From Pontibacillus sp. HMF3514 (GTDB taxonomy: Bacteria > Bacillota > Bacilli > Bacillales > BH030062): a DNA stretch of 64,000 nucleotides. The position numbers were made by a program, and so were the translations under genes. The notes under the pieces were generated by a model that saw only the letters and a program-made list of their open reading frames with translations, made no database searches and was not told where the DNA came from. The first letter of the stretch is position 1, and each line of letters starts with the position of its first letter. Where the stretch lies: NCBI RefSeq assembly GCF_009858175.1, contig NZ_CP047393.1, positions 2,108,001-2,172,000 on the forward strand, in the 5' to 3' direction. This document shows, piece after piece, positions 27,357 through 37,951 of the stretch.

Positions 27357-28379
27357 TTATAAAATATCCGTAAGGTCTTCCATTTCATGACGACGCCCTC
27401 TTGTCATAAGCTGGTCCACAACATCTTTCGGGTGCGCATGATTAAATAAAATTTGCTCAATACCTTCTGTAATTGGCATTTCTACCTGTTGTTGTTTGGA
27501 TAATTGGTAAGCAGCATTCGTCGTACGAACACCCTCTACCACCATTCCCATATGCTCTAAAACCTCTTCTAGAGGCTGTCCCTTACCGAGCATATGCCCC
27601 GCACGGTAGTTACGGCTATGAGGACTTGTACAAGTGACAATAAGGTCTCCCACACCTGTGAGACCAGCAAATGTGAGCGGCTTAGCACCCATCGATGAGC
27701 CAAGTCTAGCAATTTCAGCCAAGCCTCTTGTGATAAGAGCAGATTTAGCATTATCTCCATAACCTAGGCCATCAGAAATACCAGCACCTAAAGCAATAAT
27801 ATTCTTAAGAGCACCGCCAAGCTCAACACCAATTACATCAGGGTTTGTGTACACACGAAAGTGTTCATTGATAAAGAGGTCTTGAGCCTTTTCCGCTTCT
27901 GACATCGTAGCGGAAGATACCGTAACTGTAGTCGGCTGGCGTAAGCCTACTTCTTCAGCATGGCTTGGACCACTTAGTACGACTACATCTTCATAAAAAT
28001 CATTCGGCAATTCTTCATTAATCATTTCGGAGACACGCTTCAAAGAATCGGGATCTATTCCTTTGGTGGCATGAATAAGCGTAACCTTATTGGAAAGAGT
28101 CTCTTTTAGCTGCTGACATACTTCTCGTATCGCTTTTGTAGGCACCACCAAAACAACGGCCGTAACATCTTTTACAGCCTCAGAAAGATCCGTATAAGCT
28201 GTTATTGAAGATGGAATTGTTGCATCTTTTAAATATCGCTCATTCTTGTTGGTAGTATTTATTTCATCTGCTTGTTCTTTACGGTGAGTCCATAAACGCA
28301 CATCATGTTGATTATCTGCTAAAACAATGGATAGAGCTGTTCCCCAGCTTCCTGCTCCAAGAACTGCAACACTTGCCAT
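27357..28379 (-). CDS. gpsA: glycerol-3-phosphate dehydrogenase [NAD(P)+]
   Basis: Makes sn-glycerol-3-phosphate for phospholipids from dihydroxyacetone phosphate. The 340-aa protein has the Rossmann motif VLGAGSWGTALS at the start and the active-site lysine in GGALKNIIALGAGISDGLGYGDNAK. The ATG at 28379 has GGGGGA eight nt upstream. It lies 15 nt after der, as in B. subtilis (yphC-gpsA). Confidence 0.96.
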   Translation of the reverse strand: MASVAVLGAGSWGTALSIVLADNQHDVRLWTHRKEQADEINTTNKNERYLKDATIPSSITAYTDLSEAVKDVTAVVLVVPTKAIREVCQQLKETLSNKVTLIHATKGIDPDSLKRVSEMINEELPNDFYEDVVVLSGPSHAEEVGLRQPTTVTVSSATMSEAEKAQDLFINEHFRVYTNPDVIGVELGGALKNIIALGAGISDGLGYGDNAKSALITRGLAEIARLGSSMGAKPLTFAGLTGVGDLIVTCTSPHSRNYRAGHMLGKGQPLEEVLEHMGMVVEGVRTTNAAYQLSKQQQVEMPITEGIEQILFNHAHPKDVVDQLMTRGRRHEMEDLTDIL

Positions 28380-28394
28380 GTGCACATTCCCCCT

Positions 28395-29705
28395 CTATTT
28401 TCTTTGTCTAGCGAATATCTTAATAGGTGTTCCTTCGAATCCAAATGCTTCTCGTATACGGTTTTCAAGGAAACGTTCATAGGAGAAGTGTAGAAGATCT
28501 GGATCGTTAACAAATACAACAAAGGTTGGTGGTTGTACAGAAACCTGTGTTGCGTAAAAGATTTTTAGTTTCTGCCCCTTTAAGGATGGAACTGGTTTGT
28601 ATGCTAAAGCATCCATGATTACTTCATTTAATATATTCGTCTGAACACGTTTTGTATGATTTTCACTTGCTAGAAGAATGCTCGGTAATAGTGTGTGCAT
28701 ACGTTTTTTTGTTTTCGCCGATAGATAAACAATTGGAGCATAATCAAGAAACTGGAATTGTTGCCTTACTTTATCTTCGAATTTTTTCATCGTTTTATCG
28801 TCAGTTTCAATGGCATCCCATTTGTTCACCACGATTACGACACCTTTTCCTGCTTCATGGGCATAACCAGCAATCTTTTTATCCTGTTCAATAATACCTG
28901 TATCAGCATCAAGCACAACCAACACTACATCGGAACGCTCAATTGCTTTCAACGCACGAAGTACACTGTATTTTTCTGTTGTTTCATACACTTTCCCTTT
29001 TTTTCGCATACCAGCCGTATCAATAATGACATAATCTCGATCATCTTTTGTAAAAGAGGTATCAATAGCATCGAGTGTTGTACCTTCTATTTCACTTACA
29101 ATAACACGCTCTTCACCTAAGATTGAGTTCACTAGAGAAGACTTTCCTACGTTCGGACGACCAATTAAGCTAAAGTGTATGGTATCATCATCTTCATCCG
29201 GCATAGCTCTCTCAGGAAAATGCTTAACTACTTCATCAAGCATGTCACCCAGGCCCAGTCCATGTGTACCCGAGATTGGGAATGGCTCACCGAATCCAAG
29301 TGAATAAAACTCATAAATTTTTTCTTGCATTTCTGGATTGTCAATTTTGTTCACTGCTAAAACAACAGGCTTATTTGATTTATACAATAGATGAGCAACT
29401 TCCTCATCTGCGCCTGTAATTCCATCGCGACCGTTAACCATAAAGAGGATGACGTCCGCTTCATCAATTGCTACCTCTGCTTGTCCTCGCATTTGTACAA
29501 GAAGAGGTTCATCACCTAATTCAATTCCACCTGTATCAATTATATTAAAAGTGGTATTTAACCATTCTGCTTCAGAGTAAATACGGTCTCTTGTTACTCC
29601 TGGTGTGTCTTCCACTATGGAAATACGTTCACCTACAAGTCTGTTAAAGATTGTTGATTTCCCTACGTTTGGACGACCTACCACTGCAACTACAGATTTT
29701 CTCAT
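28395..29705 (-). CDS. der: ribosome-associated GTPase Der (EngA)
   Basis: Essential double GTPase for 50S subunit assembly. The 436-aa protein has two G domains: [11 protein letters not shown] with DTPGVTRD and NKID, then [11 protein letters not shown] with DTAGMRKKG and NKWD, and a KH-like C-terminal domain. The ATG at 29705 after AAAGGGTG is preferred over the open frame to 29729. Confidence 0.97.
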   Translation of the reverse strand: MRKSVVAVVGRPNVGKSTIFNRLVGERISIVEDTPGVTRDRIYSEAEWLNTTFNIIDTGGIELGDEPLLVQMRGQAEVAIDEADVILFMVNGRDGITGADEEVAHLLYKSNKPVVLAVNKIDNPEMQEKIYEFYSLGFGEPFPISGTHGLGLGDMLDEVVKHFPERAMPDEDDDTIHFSLIGRPNVGKSSLVNSILGEERVIVSEIEGTTLDAIDTSFTKDDRDYVIIDTAGMRKKGKVYETTEKYSVLRALKAIERSDVVLVVLDADTGIIEQDKKIAGYAHEAGKGVVIVVNKWDAIETDDKTMKKFEDKVRQQFQFLDYAPIVYLSAKTKKRMHTLLPSILLASENHTKRVQTNILNEVIMDALAYKPVPSLKGQKLKIFYATQVSVQPPTFVVFVNDPDLLHFSYERFLENRIREAFGFEGTPIKIFARQRK

Positions 29706-29899
29706 GAAAGGTTCACCCTTTCTTATCAATTTCGTTTTTCAGATTTTTGTTTCATGTGTTCATTCTACATGAACACTTAACTTTTTTATTTTAGCAAAAG
29801 GATTGATAAGTAACAATGTTTTTCTTATCATACCAAGTTCTGTGATGTTTCATGAGCTTTCTTTATCAATACCCAATCAAAGGGACAATTGAATCTTAT

Positions 29900-30502
29900 T
29901 TACGTTTTTATTCCAGCTTTTCGTTTAACTATTTCCGTTATGGTGTTTTCCATCCAACTTGTTAACTTACTAACTAAATTCGTTATCACAATCAGTAAAA
30001 TAACGACGCTATAAATATCCAAAAAACCTTTGTCACCTACAGCATCTTGGAAACCATAATCCATAAGAATGAAGGAATAAATGATTTCTCCTACCGAAGC
30101 TCCAAGCCCCCAAATAGCAATTCTTAGCCACATAGAGTGGTGTATAAACAGGACAAGAAGAAAAGCTAATAATGAGTAGATGAGAAGTCGTGGAGCAAAT
30201 ATCCACACTGGGCTAACCATTTCCCACATTAAGGCTCCAACATAACCTATAGAAACCGATAACGCTAAACAAGTGGTTCTGATTTGTTTTGAATGTAAGG
30301 CTATTATGACTATTGAGGTTATTGTAATAAATAAATTAGATGCATTGATTAGAATGAAACTTATTTCAACTTCAAAAGAGGCTGTAATAATAAGCAATAA
30401 CAGACTAACTGAAATCCAAGTACGCTTTTGGGATTTAGGCATAAAGAAATATACTGTAATCCATAAAAGCCAATTTATATATAAAAAATATATGCCATCC
30501 AT
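29900..30502 (-). CDS. yphA: membrane protein YphA
   Basis: A 200-aa protein with about six hydrophobic helices and a basic C-terminal tail. Size and location upstream of der match B. subtilis YphA, whose function is unknown. The ATG at 30502 (MDGIYFLYINWLLW) has GGAGGAAACTATT in front and is preferred over 30538. Confidence 0.78.
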   Translation of the reverse strand: MDGIYFLYINWLLWITVYFFMPKSQKRTWISVSLLLLIITASFEVEISFILINASNLFITITSIVIIALHSKQIRTTCLALSVSIGYVGALMWEMVSPVWIFAPRLLIYSLLAFLLVLFIHHSMWLRIAIWGLGASVGEIIYSFILMDYGFQDAVGDKGFLDIYSVVILLIVITNLVSKLTSWMENTITEIVKRKAGIKT

Positions 30503-30610
30503 AATAGTTTCCTCCATCTCACTCCTCATTATGGACAAAAGCCTTCATTCTAATCATGTATATTGCGTCTCATTCGATACACAATAAGGGAAAGTAAGGG
30601 AGGTTTTCTT

Positions 30611-30745
30611 ATGGGAAAAGATCGCCAGGAAAAACGTTTGAAGCAAAAACGTCGTGTTGAAAGCGACCGCGATCCAAAATCACATCCAAAAGGTAGCACG
30701 TACATGGATACACCCGAACAAGCTCGTGAAGATCAAAAACGCTAA
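30611..30745 (+). CDS. ypzI: small basic protein YpzI
   Basis: A 44-residue highly charged protein (MGKDRQEKRLKQKRRVESD) of the YpzI family. GGGAGGTTTTCTT precedes the ATG. Upstream, TGTATA - 17 nt - CACAATA loosely resembles a forespore sigma promoter, an inference that needs expression data. It is convergent with fni and shares a bidirectional terminator with it. Confidence 0.82.
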   Translation: MGKDRQEKRLKQKRRVESDRDPKSHPKGSTYMDTPEQAREDQKR

Positions 30746-30775
30746 GGTATTAGTGTAATAATATTTATCTACAAT

Positions 30776-30810
30776 AACGAAGCTCAGAGTAAAATACTCT
30801 GAGCTTCGTT
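30776..30810. terminator. bidirectional terminator between ypzI and fni
   Basis: A perfect 16-bp inverted repeat (30776-30791 with 30795-30810) with a three-nt loop in the convergent gap. The terminal T tracts are short. Confidence 0.75.
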
Positions 30811-30833
30811 TGATGATCATATCTTTTATTAAC

Positions 30834-31865
30834 TTACAAACCTGTAGAACGCTGCTCTAGCCATGCTTTTGTACGGCCTGTAAAAATGTGTGGTTTGCCG
30901 TCTAACATGTACGTATCTTTTGCACCTAAGACCATCATTGCAATTTTAAATTCATGATGGATGTGGTTGATCTCATCAACTAACGTTTCGAGATCATCTT
31001 TAATTAAGATGCGAAGAAGGTGGCCTGCCATTCCAAAAGCATTAGCACCTAAAACAAACGCTTTAGCACCGTCTAGACCGTTCCGCATACCTCCTGATGC
31101 AACCACATTACATTCAGGATAAACGCTTTTAACCTCTTTAACTGAAATCGCAGTTGGAATGCCCCATTGATTAAAGGATTCAAACGGTTGCTTTCTACGT
31201 TTATTTTCAACTTTTGAAAAGTTTGTTCCACCTTTTCCACCCACATCAATATAAGATACACCTATATCCTTCAATTGCCTTGTAGATTCCATCGAAATTC
31301 CAAAGCCGACTTCCTTAATAATAACAGGAACATCGACGCCGTTTACTATTTCTTCAATTTGCCGAAGTCGTTCGGAAAAATCACGATCTCCCTCAGGCAT
31401 AATTAGTTCTTGTAGGACATTAAGATGAATTTGTAAGGCATTCGCCTCTAACATATCTACTGCCACTTTAGCTTGGTCTAAAGTGGCTTCACTACCGATA
31501 TTGGCAAAAACAATCCCATCGGGGTTTTCACGTCTAACGACTTGATAGGTTTGCCTTTCTTTCTCATCTTTTAATGCAGACATTTGAGAACCTACGGCAA
31601 GAGCAATGCCCGTCTCTCGAGCTGCTATTGCTAAGTCCCGATTAATGGCTTCCGTTTTTTCTCCACCGCCACCAGTCATCGCATTGACAAAAAGAGGCGA
31701 ACTTAGAGAAAGTTCGCCTAATTGAGTCTGAAGAGAAATATCATCCCAGTGTATATCGGTTAAGCTTTGATGAATGATTTCAACTTCATCAAAGCTATTA
31801 ACACCCATGTCTTCACGGTTTAGCGCATGTCTAATGTGCTCTAATTTTCTTCTTGATCGACTCAA
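30834..31865 (-). CDS. fni: isopentenyl-diphosphate delta-isomerase, type II
   Basis: FMN-dependent isomerase interconverting IPP and DMAPP, supplying the isoprenoid pool used by hepS/hepT. The 343-aa protein shows NAMTGGGGEKTEAINRDLA near residue 60, IHLNVLQELIMPEGDRDF, and GGKGGTNFSKVENKRR near residue 210. The start is TTG at 31865 (MSRSRRKLEH), with GGTGAT just upstream. It follows rpsA by 15 nt. Confidence 0.93.
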   Translation of the reverse strand: MSRSRRKLEHIRHALNREDMGVNSFDEVEIIHQSLTDIHWDDISLQTQLGELSLSSPLFVNAMTGGGGEKTEAINRDLAIAARETGIALAVGSQMSALKDEKERQTYQVVRRENPDGIVFANIGSEATLDQAKVAVDMLEANALQIHLNVLQELIMPEGDRDFSERLRQIEEIVNGVDVPVIIKEVGFGISMESTRQLKDIGVSYIDVGGKGGTNFSKVENKRRKQPFESFNQWGIPTAISVKEVKSVYPECNVVASGGMRNGLDGAKAFVLGANAFGMAGHLLRILIKDDLETLVDEINHIHHEFKIAMMVLGAKDTYMLDGKPHIFTGRTKAWLEQRSTGL

Positions 31866-31880
31866 TAGTATCACCAAATA

Positions 31881-33017
31881 TTATTTTAATTTGTTTAGTT
31901 TGTCTCCAATGAAGTCTCCTAGTTGAAAACCAGAATCATCATCTTTTTGGTACTGCTCTACTTCAGCACGAGATTGGTCTTCTTCAAGTTCCTTGATACT
32001 TAGAGAAATACGTTTTTCGTCCTCATTTACATCTAGAACTTTTACTTTCACCTCTTGTCCTTCTTCAAGAACTTCTTGAGGTGTACCGATATGACGGTTT
32101 GCAATTTGAGAAATGTGAACAAGACCTTCAACACCAGGTAGAAGTTCTACGAATGCACCAAAGTTCACTAAACGGCGTACAGTACCATCTAGTACATCAC
32201 CTGGACGCACTTTGTCTTCTACTTGATCCCATGGACCTGGTAGAGTATCTTTTAGTGATAGTGAAATACGATCATTGTCACGGTCTACTGAAAGAACCTT
32301 CACACGGATTTTTTGGCCCTCTTCAACTACATCAGAAGCTTTATCTACATGCTCATGAGCTAGCTGAGAAATGTGCACAAGGCCGTCCATGCCACCAATG
32401 TCTACAAACGCACCAAAGTCTGTAAGGCGCTGTACAGTACCTTCAAGAACTTGGCCCTCTTCTAAAGATTGCATTAACGCTTGCTTTCTCAATTCATTCT
32501 CATCTTCTACAACAGCGCTGTGAGAAAGTATGACACGATTTTGCTCACGATCAAGTTCAATTACTTTTAGTTTTAGTGTTTGTCCTTTATATTCATTAAA
32601 GTCTTCAACATAGTAAGTTTCAACAAGTGAAGCCGGAATGAATCCTCGTAGACCGACATCTACTACTAGACCGCCTTTAACGATATCCTTCACTTCAGCT
32701 TCAAATACTTCGCCAGTTTCAAGTTTAGACTCAAGGTCTTCCCATGCTGTATCTGCATCAACAGCGCGTTTAGATAAGACGACTTCATCATCTTCAACCT
32801 TTTTCACTTTAAGCGTTAATTCATCACCTTCAGAGACAACATCTGCTGCCTTTTCAACATGAAGGCTTGAGATCTCGCTGATTGGAATAATTCCATCTAC
32901 CTTATATCCAACATCAACAAGAACCTGCTTGTCCTCAACTTTAACAACCTTTCCTGTTACAACATCTCCAACAGTTAGGTTTGGCATGTTTTCCATTCCT
33001 TGATTCATTTCGTCCAT
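31881..33017 (-). CDS. rpsA: 30S ribosomal protein S1 homologue
   Basis: A 378-aa RNA-binding protein with four S1 domains, beginning near residues 17, 102, 188 and 273, each with the VGxKVxGxV/GFIP..GLVHISQ pattern. Gram-positive versions lack two of the six domains of the Escherichia coli protein. AAGGAGGATTTTAA precedes the ATG. A perfect TTGACA lies at 33097-33102 on the minus strand, but I see no convincing -10 at 17 nt. Confidence 0.95.
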   Translation of the reverse strand: MDEMNQGMENMPNLTVGDVVTGKVVKVEDKQVLVDVGYKVDGIIPISEISSLHVEKAADVVSEGDELTLKVKKVEDDEVVLSKRAVDADTAWEDLESKLETGEVFEAEVKDIVKGGLVVDVGLRGFIPASLVETYYVEDFNEYKGQTLKLKVIELDREQNRVILSHSAVVEDENELRKQALMQSLEEGQVLEGTVQRLTDFGAFVDIGGMDGLVHISQLAHEHVDKASDVVEEGQKIRVKVLSVDRDNDRISLSLKDTLPGPWDQVEDKVRPGDVLDGTVRRLVNFGAFVELLPGVEGLVHISQIANRHIGTPQEVLEEGQEVKVKVLDVNEDEKRISLSIKELEEDQSRAEVEQYQKDDDSGFQLGDFIGDKLNKLK

Positions 33018-33115
33018 TTAAAATCCTCCTTAATTCCGCCACCACCAGCCATAATTTTATTATTCTTTGTTCTAACTTCTAACATTTATGGCTTTTTGTC
33101 AAGCAAAATATCCTA

Positions 33116-33697
33116 TTATCTATTATGATCTAAAAGCTTCTGAATGTCACCCATTATGACATCTGTAACCTCTTGTGAGGAAGCTTTTCGCTCTCTTAAT
33201 TCTGCCATAGGTACAGGTTTTCCATAAACAACTCTAAGAGGTTCTTTGCTTTTATAGGATCCGATAATAGCGCAAGGAATTACGGTTGCTTCAGAACGAA
33301 GCGCGAAGAACCCTGCCCCAGCCAACCCTTTCTTGAGTTCACCAGTTTTACTTCGAGTACCCTCAGGAAATAAACCCAAAACGTTCTGATCTTTCAACAC
33401 ACCTAGTGCTTTTCGAAGGGCCTCTCGATCTTTCATTCCTCTTTTCACTGGAAAAGCATGAATTTTACGTAGTAACCAACCTAATGCTTTCTTTTCGAAA
33501 AGCTCCTCTTTTGCCATGAAATAAATGTCACGAGGAGCTGTAATTCCCACAACAATAGGATCATAATTCGAAATATGGTTCGAGCATATTAAAACTGGAC
33601 CCTGATCAGGAACGTTTTCTTTCCCTTCTACTTTTATTTTATATTTCGGATAAAAGATAGCAGCACAAACTGATTTAGCAAATGTGTATAAACTCAT
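33116..33697 (-). CDS. plsC: 1-acyl-sn-glycerol-3-phosphate acyltransferase
   Basis: Acylates lysophosphatidic acid to phosphatidic acid at the membrane. The 193-aa protein has the catalytic NHISNYDP (HX4D) near residue 38 and the substrate-binding FPEGTRSKTGELKKG near residue 117. It sits 12 nt after cmk; in other Bacillaceae a plsC gene follows cmk in the same way. Confidence 0.93.
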   Translation of the reverse strand: MSLYTFAKSVCAAIFYPKYKIKVEGKENVPDQGPVLICSNHISNYDPIVVGITAPRDIYFMAKEELFEKKALGWLLRKIHAFPVKRGMKDREALRKALGVLKDQNVLGLFPEGTRSKTGELKKGLAGAGFFALRSEATVIPCAIIGSYKSKEPLRVVYGKPVPMAELRERKASSQEVTDVIMGDIQKLLDHNR

Positions 33698-33709
33698 AAC
33701 CCATTCCCC

Positions 33710-34384
33710 TTAGTCTTTTTTCTCATCGACCTTACTTAATATTTTACCAGCAACTTCATCTATACTTAAAGAAGTTGTATCAATTTCGATTGCATCATCA
33801 GCCTTCAATAAAGGTGATACTTCTCGCTCTGAATCTAATTGGTCTCTTTTTCGAATCTCATCCTTAAGTTTCTCTAAATCAGAAGAAAATCCTTTTTCTT
33901 GATTTTCTTTATGTCGTCTTTCTGCACGTTCTTCTACGGATGCTATTAAAAAGATTTTTAACTCGGCATCAGGAATGACGTGGGTGCCGATGTCTCTTCC
34001 ATCCATCACAACGCCTCTCTTTTTAGCCAGTTGTCTTTGACGGTTTACCATCTCCTCACGTACAGAGCCATGTTGAGCTACAATGGATACATTAGATGTG
34101 ACTTCCTGGTTTCGAATTTCCAAGGAAACATCCGCCCCATCTAACTTAGCAACCTGTCCTTCTTCTGTTTGGACCAAGTCTATTGTGGTATTTTGAAGTA
34201 AATGGTACATGGCTTTCTCATCATCTAAAGACACATCTTGTTGTAGGGCTTTATAAGTTAAAGCTCGATACATTGCCCCTGTATCAATATAGACATAAGA
34301 TAGTTTGCTTGCGACGATTTTGGCCACTGTACTTTTACCAGCAGCTGCTGGTCCATCAATGGCAATTGCGATTGGTTTCTCCAT
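33710..34384 (-). CDS. cmk: cytidylate kinase
   Basis: Phosphorylates CMP and dCMP. The 224-aa protein carries the P-loop [12 protein letters not shown] near residue 11, [16 protein letters not shown], and [34 protein letters not shown] precedes the ATG. The upstream 147-nt gap contains a TA dinucleotide run and the ypfB terminator. Confidence 0.96.
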   Translation of the reverse strand: MEKPIAIAIDGPAAAGKSTVAKIVASKLSYVYIDTGAMYRALTYKALQQDVSLDDEKAMYHLLQNTTIDLVQTEEGQVAKLDGADVSLEIRNQEVTSNVSIVAQHGSVREEMVNRQRQLAKKRGVVMDGRDIGTHVIPDAELKIFLIASVEERAERRHKENQEKGFSSDLEKLKDEIRKRDQLDSEREVSPLLKADDAIEIDTTSLSIDEVAGKILSKVDEKKD

Positions 34385-34474
34385 AAAAATCCCTCTTTCA
34401 CATTACAATTTATTCTCTTTTATATATATATATATATGTAAATTTATAAGTCGAGTTTAAAACCCTAGGGATAA

Positions 34475-34507
34475 AACAAACAAGCAGGATGGTCCTGCTT
34501 GTTTGTT
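34475..34507 (-). terminator. terminator of ypfB
   Basis: A perfect 15-bp stem (34475-34489 with 34493-34507) and three-nt loop, followed by TTTTATC on the minus strand. Confidence 0.8.
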
Positions 34508-34531
34508 CATGTGTACGTACCCAAGTATTCC

Positions 34532-34732
34532 TCAAAATGATAACACATTTTGAAAGAACTGGTCTATTGTTTGAATGACTTTACCATCTTGAATTTTATT
34601 TACACCAAAGTATTCATAGACAGGATTAATGTATAGTGCCATATCTGTGTTGAGGATCATCCATTGCACAATAATTAGTAGCACTGCATGAAGAAAGATG
34701 AGAACAAGAACCCAGCGTTCAATTCGTTTCAT
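34532..34732 (-). CDS. ypfB: small membrane protein YpfB (DUF5359)
   Basis: A 66-aa protein with one N-terminal transmembrane helix (WVLVLIFLHAVLLIIVQWMI) and a soluble tail, matching the DUF5359/YpfB family in size and position between cmk and ypfA. The function is unknown. AAAGGTTGATTAGAGA precedes the ATG. Confidence 0.78.
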   Translation of the reverse strand: MKRIERWVLVLIFLHAVLLIIVQWMILNTDMALYINPVYEYFGVNKIQDGKVIQTIDQFFQNVLSF

Positions 34733-34788
34733 TCTCTAATCAACCTTTTTAGGGATAGTGTTACCACTATCTTTTATCTCTATTCGGT

Positions 34789-35454
34789 TTACAAAACGCC
34801 TCGTCTACGATTAGCAAGCTGACGCTCAAAACAAAAACGGATAATAAGTTGACGATCATTTTCGTCAATCTCCTCAAATTCAAGTGATATCTTATCTTTT
34901 TCCTTAGCATTTCCTTTCCAGACACGAACAACACGTGATAAAGTTTGAATATACTGAGTTTCACCTGATGCCAAAGGAATCACAAACCATACTTCTATTC
35001 TATCCTCTTGTTCCAATTCAACGTTCGGGGATGAAATGACAGCTGCTCCCCCTCCACTTATATCTACTGTTGTACTTGTGAATGTTGGTCCAGATCCTGT
35101 AGGAGGATGAACTGATACATCTACAGCTGTTTCTACCCTTACATATTGTCTACGCTGGATACGAAGAATTTGTTCTTTTCCTGGAAAATGTAATGCCAAA
35201 ACAGGAATATTTAGTTTCTTTCTTCCTCTTACCTCTGTTTCAAATACATAAACCGATTCATCTTTACCCACAAATGACGCTTTAAATTGAGTTCCCTCAA
35301 AGAAAAAGCCTGTTTTTCCTGTAGTCTGATTCACAGGATAATCTATGTACAAGACATCATCGTGGTATTCGACTAACTTACACCTGAAAACTTCCGCCTC
35401 TTCCTGATCGGAATGTTTTAGTTCTATAGTTATAGGCATACCTATCTTTAACAA
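34789..35454 (-). CDS. motI: PilZ-domain c-di-GMP receptor, flagellar brake (YpfA/MotI)
   Basis: A 221-aa YcgR-type protein: an N-terminal YcgR-N domain (residues 1-90) and a C-terminal PilZ domain with the c-di-GMP motifs RRQYVR near residue 105 and DISGGGAAV near residue 139. In B. subtilis the orthologue (DgrA/MotI) binds MotA and stops flagellar rotation when c-di-GMP is high. The start is TTG at 35454 after GAGGGAG. It lies upstream of ypfB and downstream of ypeB. Confidence 0.9.
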   Translation of the reverse strand: MLKIGMPITIELKHSDQEEAEVFRCKLVEYHDDVLYIDYPVNQTTGKTGFFFEGTQFKASFVGKDESVYVFETEVRGRKKLNIPVLALHFPGKEQILRIQRRQYVRVETAVDVSVHPPTGSGPTFTSTTVDISGGGAAVISSPNVELEQEDRIEVWFVIPLASGETQYIQTLSRVVRVWKGNAKEKDKISLEFEEIDENDRQLIIRFCFERQLANRRRGVL

Positions 35455-35556
35455 GATACTCCCTCTCCCCCTGATCAGAATGACCTAACACTTTACACTA
35501 TATTATGTCAAAGATAGTGAGAAACACGCAAGCTACTTTATATATATATTTAATCA

Positions 35557-35590
35557 ATAAAAAAAGAAAGGTGTCGAAACACCTTTCTTT
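35557..35590 (-). terminator. terminator of sleB-ypeB
   Basis: A 12-bp stem AAAGAAAGGTGT/ACACCTTTCTTT with loop TTCG and a seven-T tail; it abuts the ypeB stop codon. Confidence 0.93.
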
Positions 35591-36927
35591 TAGGATGTAG
35601 CAAAATTCATTTCCGCTTCTTTTAGTTTTTCTACTTTTTCTTCCATGCCGTCTTCAGCATTAATGAAAATACGATAAGTACTTCCACCTAAGGTACCAAG
35701 AAACTCATAACAAAGCACTTCTTCATTTAAGTCATTTTCAATAACCGCTAAATGACTCTCTTGTATTTTCACACTTGGATTCACTTTATCTTGAGCTTCT
35801 TCTTCACTAAGTGATGGCTCTGGAATGTCTCGCTTTTGATGATTCTTTAAAAAGTTACGTGCAGAGAGACCTAATATATCTCCGTTATCTAAAGCAACTT
35901 TTACTTGTAAGGAATCAGGATAAATCCTAACTTGATCTTGTACATATAAAAAGCCAAACACACCAACATTTTCGTACTGACTGCTTTGATAAGGGTCCAT
36001 GCTATCAAATTTATTCTTTTTCAAGAACGATTTAGCTTTCTCTAAACTTTGATACAAACTAATCGAAGGTTCTTTTAGTTTTCTCTCTACTAAAACGTTG
36101 ATAGGGTGTCCACCTTGAACAGATAAATCCATATATCCATTTTTTTGTTTGCTTCGATATGATACAGAATAAGTTGGAATATCTGCACCTTTTCCACTCT
36201 TCGTAATATTAACCTTAGCATCTTTTGGTACTTCAAAAATATTGGTTGCTTTCTCTCGAGCCTTTTCTTCTGAAATGTTTTCTCCTGATATATTTCTGTA
36301 TTTGTGATTATCTTTAGATGCACCTGTAAATGTAGGCCCTAAATCACCTTCCGAGTAGCCTTCTACATTTTTTTCAACCGTTTTAAATCCATCAATAATT
36401 TTATTATCAGATTTTTCATTTGTCGCTAATGCTAATTGGACGTCCATCCAACGAAGGTTATCATTCAAAACCATATATTGAACTTTTCGAAGTTGTTTTT
36501 TTATACTTCCTGATTGCTCATATAATTTCTCTAACAATTTAACTTCATCGTCTTTTAAAGGGTTCTTATTCAAATCACGAATCGCCGTACGATAGCTAAA
36601 TTCTCCAATATTGGCCAAAAACTCTTCCGTTTTATTAAATGGCATTAAAGCTAATGGTAATTGCCCAACATCATTATGCGCTTCTGATGTAAGTCTCCAT
36701 ATATCAGCAAGTTGAGGAGAAAGCTGTTTTTGAGAATTCATAGCTAAAGTTGTTCCAATCTTATCGTGCAATAAGTTCAATTGATAAGTTAAATCATGGA
36801 AGGCACGTTGATAGGAGTTTTCTGCTTGAATTAAAATAGCATTCTTTTCCTGATGCTCTTGATAGCCCCATACAGCTGTCCCTGTAATACCAACCGTTAA
36901 CACGGCAATTAACAGCCAACGAATCAT
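35590..36927 (-). CDS. ypeB: germination protein YpeB
   Basis: Partner of the cortex-lytic enzyme SleB, needed for SleB stability and localisation in spores. The 445-aa protein has an N-terminal transmembrane anchor (residues 3-19) and C-terminal PepSY-like modules. The ATG at 36927 after AAAGGATG is preferred over 36945, which abuts the sleB stop. It is the second gene of the sleB-ypeB operon. Confidence 0.93.
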   Translation of the reverse strand: MIRWLLIAVLTVGITGTAVWGYQEHQEKNAILIQAENSYQRAFHDLTYQLNLLHDKIGTTLAMNSQKQLSPQLADIWRLTSEAHNDVGQLPLALMPFNKTEEFLANIGEFSYRTAIRDLNKNPLKDDEVKLLEKLYEQSGSIKKQLRKVQYMVLNDNLRWMDVQLALATNEKSDNKIIDGFKTVEKNVEGYSEGDLGPTFTGASKDNHKYRNISGENISEEKAREKATNIFEVPKDAKVNITKSGKGADIPTYSVSYRSKQKNGYMDLSVQGGHPINVLVERKLKEPSISLYQSLEKAKSFLKKNKFDSMDPYQSSQYENVGVFGFLYVQDQVRIYPDSLQVKVALDNGDILGLSARNFLKNHQKRDIPEPSLSEEEAQDKVNPSVKIQESHLAVIENDLNEEVLCYEFLGTLGGSTYRIFINAEDGMEEKVEKLKEAEMNFATS

Positions 36928-36945
36928 TTTGACACATCCTTTCAC

Positions 36946-37767
36946 TTATTTACAGAAGATATGCTTTCCGATTTCTTTTATTTGAGGACGACTCCATATC
37001 CAATCAGAGGTCGCAGTGTTCGGGTTAAAGTAATAAAGTGCATTTCCAGATGGATCCCATCCATTCATTGCGTCCATAACCGCTTGTTTAGCTGTTTCAT
37101 CTGGAGTTAACCAAATTTGACCATCACTTACCGCAGTAAATGCACGGGGTTCAAATATAACGCCAGATACGCTATTTGGGAATGTTGAACTCTCCACACG
37201 GTTAATAATAACCGCAGCAACTGCAACTTGACCGACATATGGTTCGCCACGGGCCTCTCCATGGACAGCGTTTGCCATTAGCTTAATATCATTTTGGGAA
37301 TAACCTGTAGGAACATTCACTGAGGTAGGTTGAGCATCTTCATTACCTTGTCCTCCCCCTTGATTTCCACCTTGATTGGTTTGCCCGTCCCTGGGGGCAC
37401 CACCGTAATAATTCACATCTTCACCAGCTGCAATTTTCCGCTTAACATATTGCTTATCATAGTTCGTGACACTAATTAATTTTTGCTTAGTTGTAGGTCC
37501 TACTAAACCGTCTACGGTTAGACCGAAATCCTTTTGGAAGTTTCGTAATGCCCAATAGGTCCCCCATCCAAATACACCGTCAATATTTCCTTCATAAAAG
37601 CCGATATATTGGAGTCTAGATTGGAGTTCAATAACATCATCACCTGTCGCACCTTTTTGTAAAATACGCTGACTAAATGCATGAGATTCATTGTCTCCGC
37701 TAGATGTAATCGAGATCGCTAGCAAAGCCACAATCATGATCATAGATACACGTTTTATTAATATCAT
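36946..37767 (-). CDS. sleB: spore cortex-lytic enzyme SleB
   Basis: Lytic transglycosylase that degrades muramic-lactam-containing cortex during germination. The 273-aa protein has a secretion signal (residues 1-30), a peptidoglycan-binding domain (LQKGATGDDVIELQSRLQY to about residue 92), a Gly/Asn/Gln-rich linker (~115-145), and the SleB catalytic domain (hydrolase_2) starting at NDIKLMANAVHGEARGEPY with the catalytic Glu. GGAGGAGCGGCAGG precedes the ATG. Expression should be forespore-specific; I could not assign a sigma-G promoter with confidence. Confidence 0.95.
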   Translation of the reverse strand: MILIKRVSMIMIVALLAISITSSGDNESHAFSQRILQKGATGDDVIELQSRLQYIGFYEGNIDGVFGWGTYWALRNFQKDFGLTVDGLVGPTTKQKLISVTNYDKQYVKRKIAAGEDVNYYGGAPRDGQTNQGGNQGGGQGNEDAQPTSVNVPTGYSQNDIKLMANAVHGEARGEPYVGQVAVAAVIINRVESSTFPNSVSGVIFEPRAFTAVSDGQIWLTPDETAKQAVMDAMNGWDPSGNALYYFNPNTATSDWIWSRPQIKEIGKHIFCK

Positions 37768-37951
37768 CCTGCCGCTCCTCCTGCAATTTGAGAATCAGTA
37801 TTGTCCACAATAGTTTCTGATACTCACGTAGATTTATACATGAAAAAGAAAGCTGAGCAGTTTAGTTATAGATGTAAGAAAAAAATGAGGAGATAGAAAT
37901 CTTATTCCGTTAAATGGCAGTAATCTGGAATAAGCATCTGAGTGAGAGGGT

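Noticed and set aside
28758-29120. 120-aa plus-strand open frame rich in Phe
   Set aside because: Antisense to der; typical reverse-strand translation of a conserved GTPase.
32081-32425. 114-aa plus-strand open frame
   Set aside because: Antisense to rpsA, in the shadow of its codon bias, without a ribosome binding site.
34418-34440. TA dinucleotide run as a possible origin or regulatory repeat
   Set aside because: Short AT run in the cmk-ypfB gap; no DnaA boxes or other repeats near it. A similar short run at 35541 shows it is ordinary AT-rich gap sequence.
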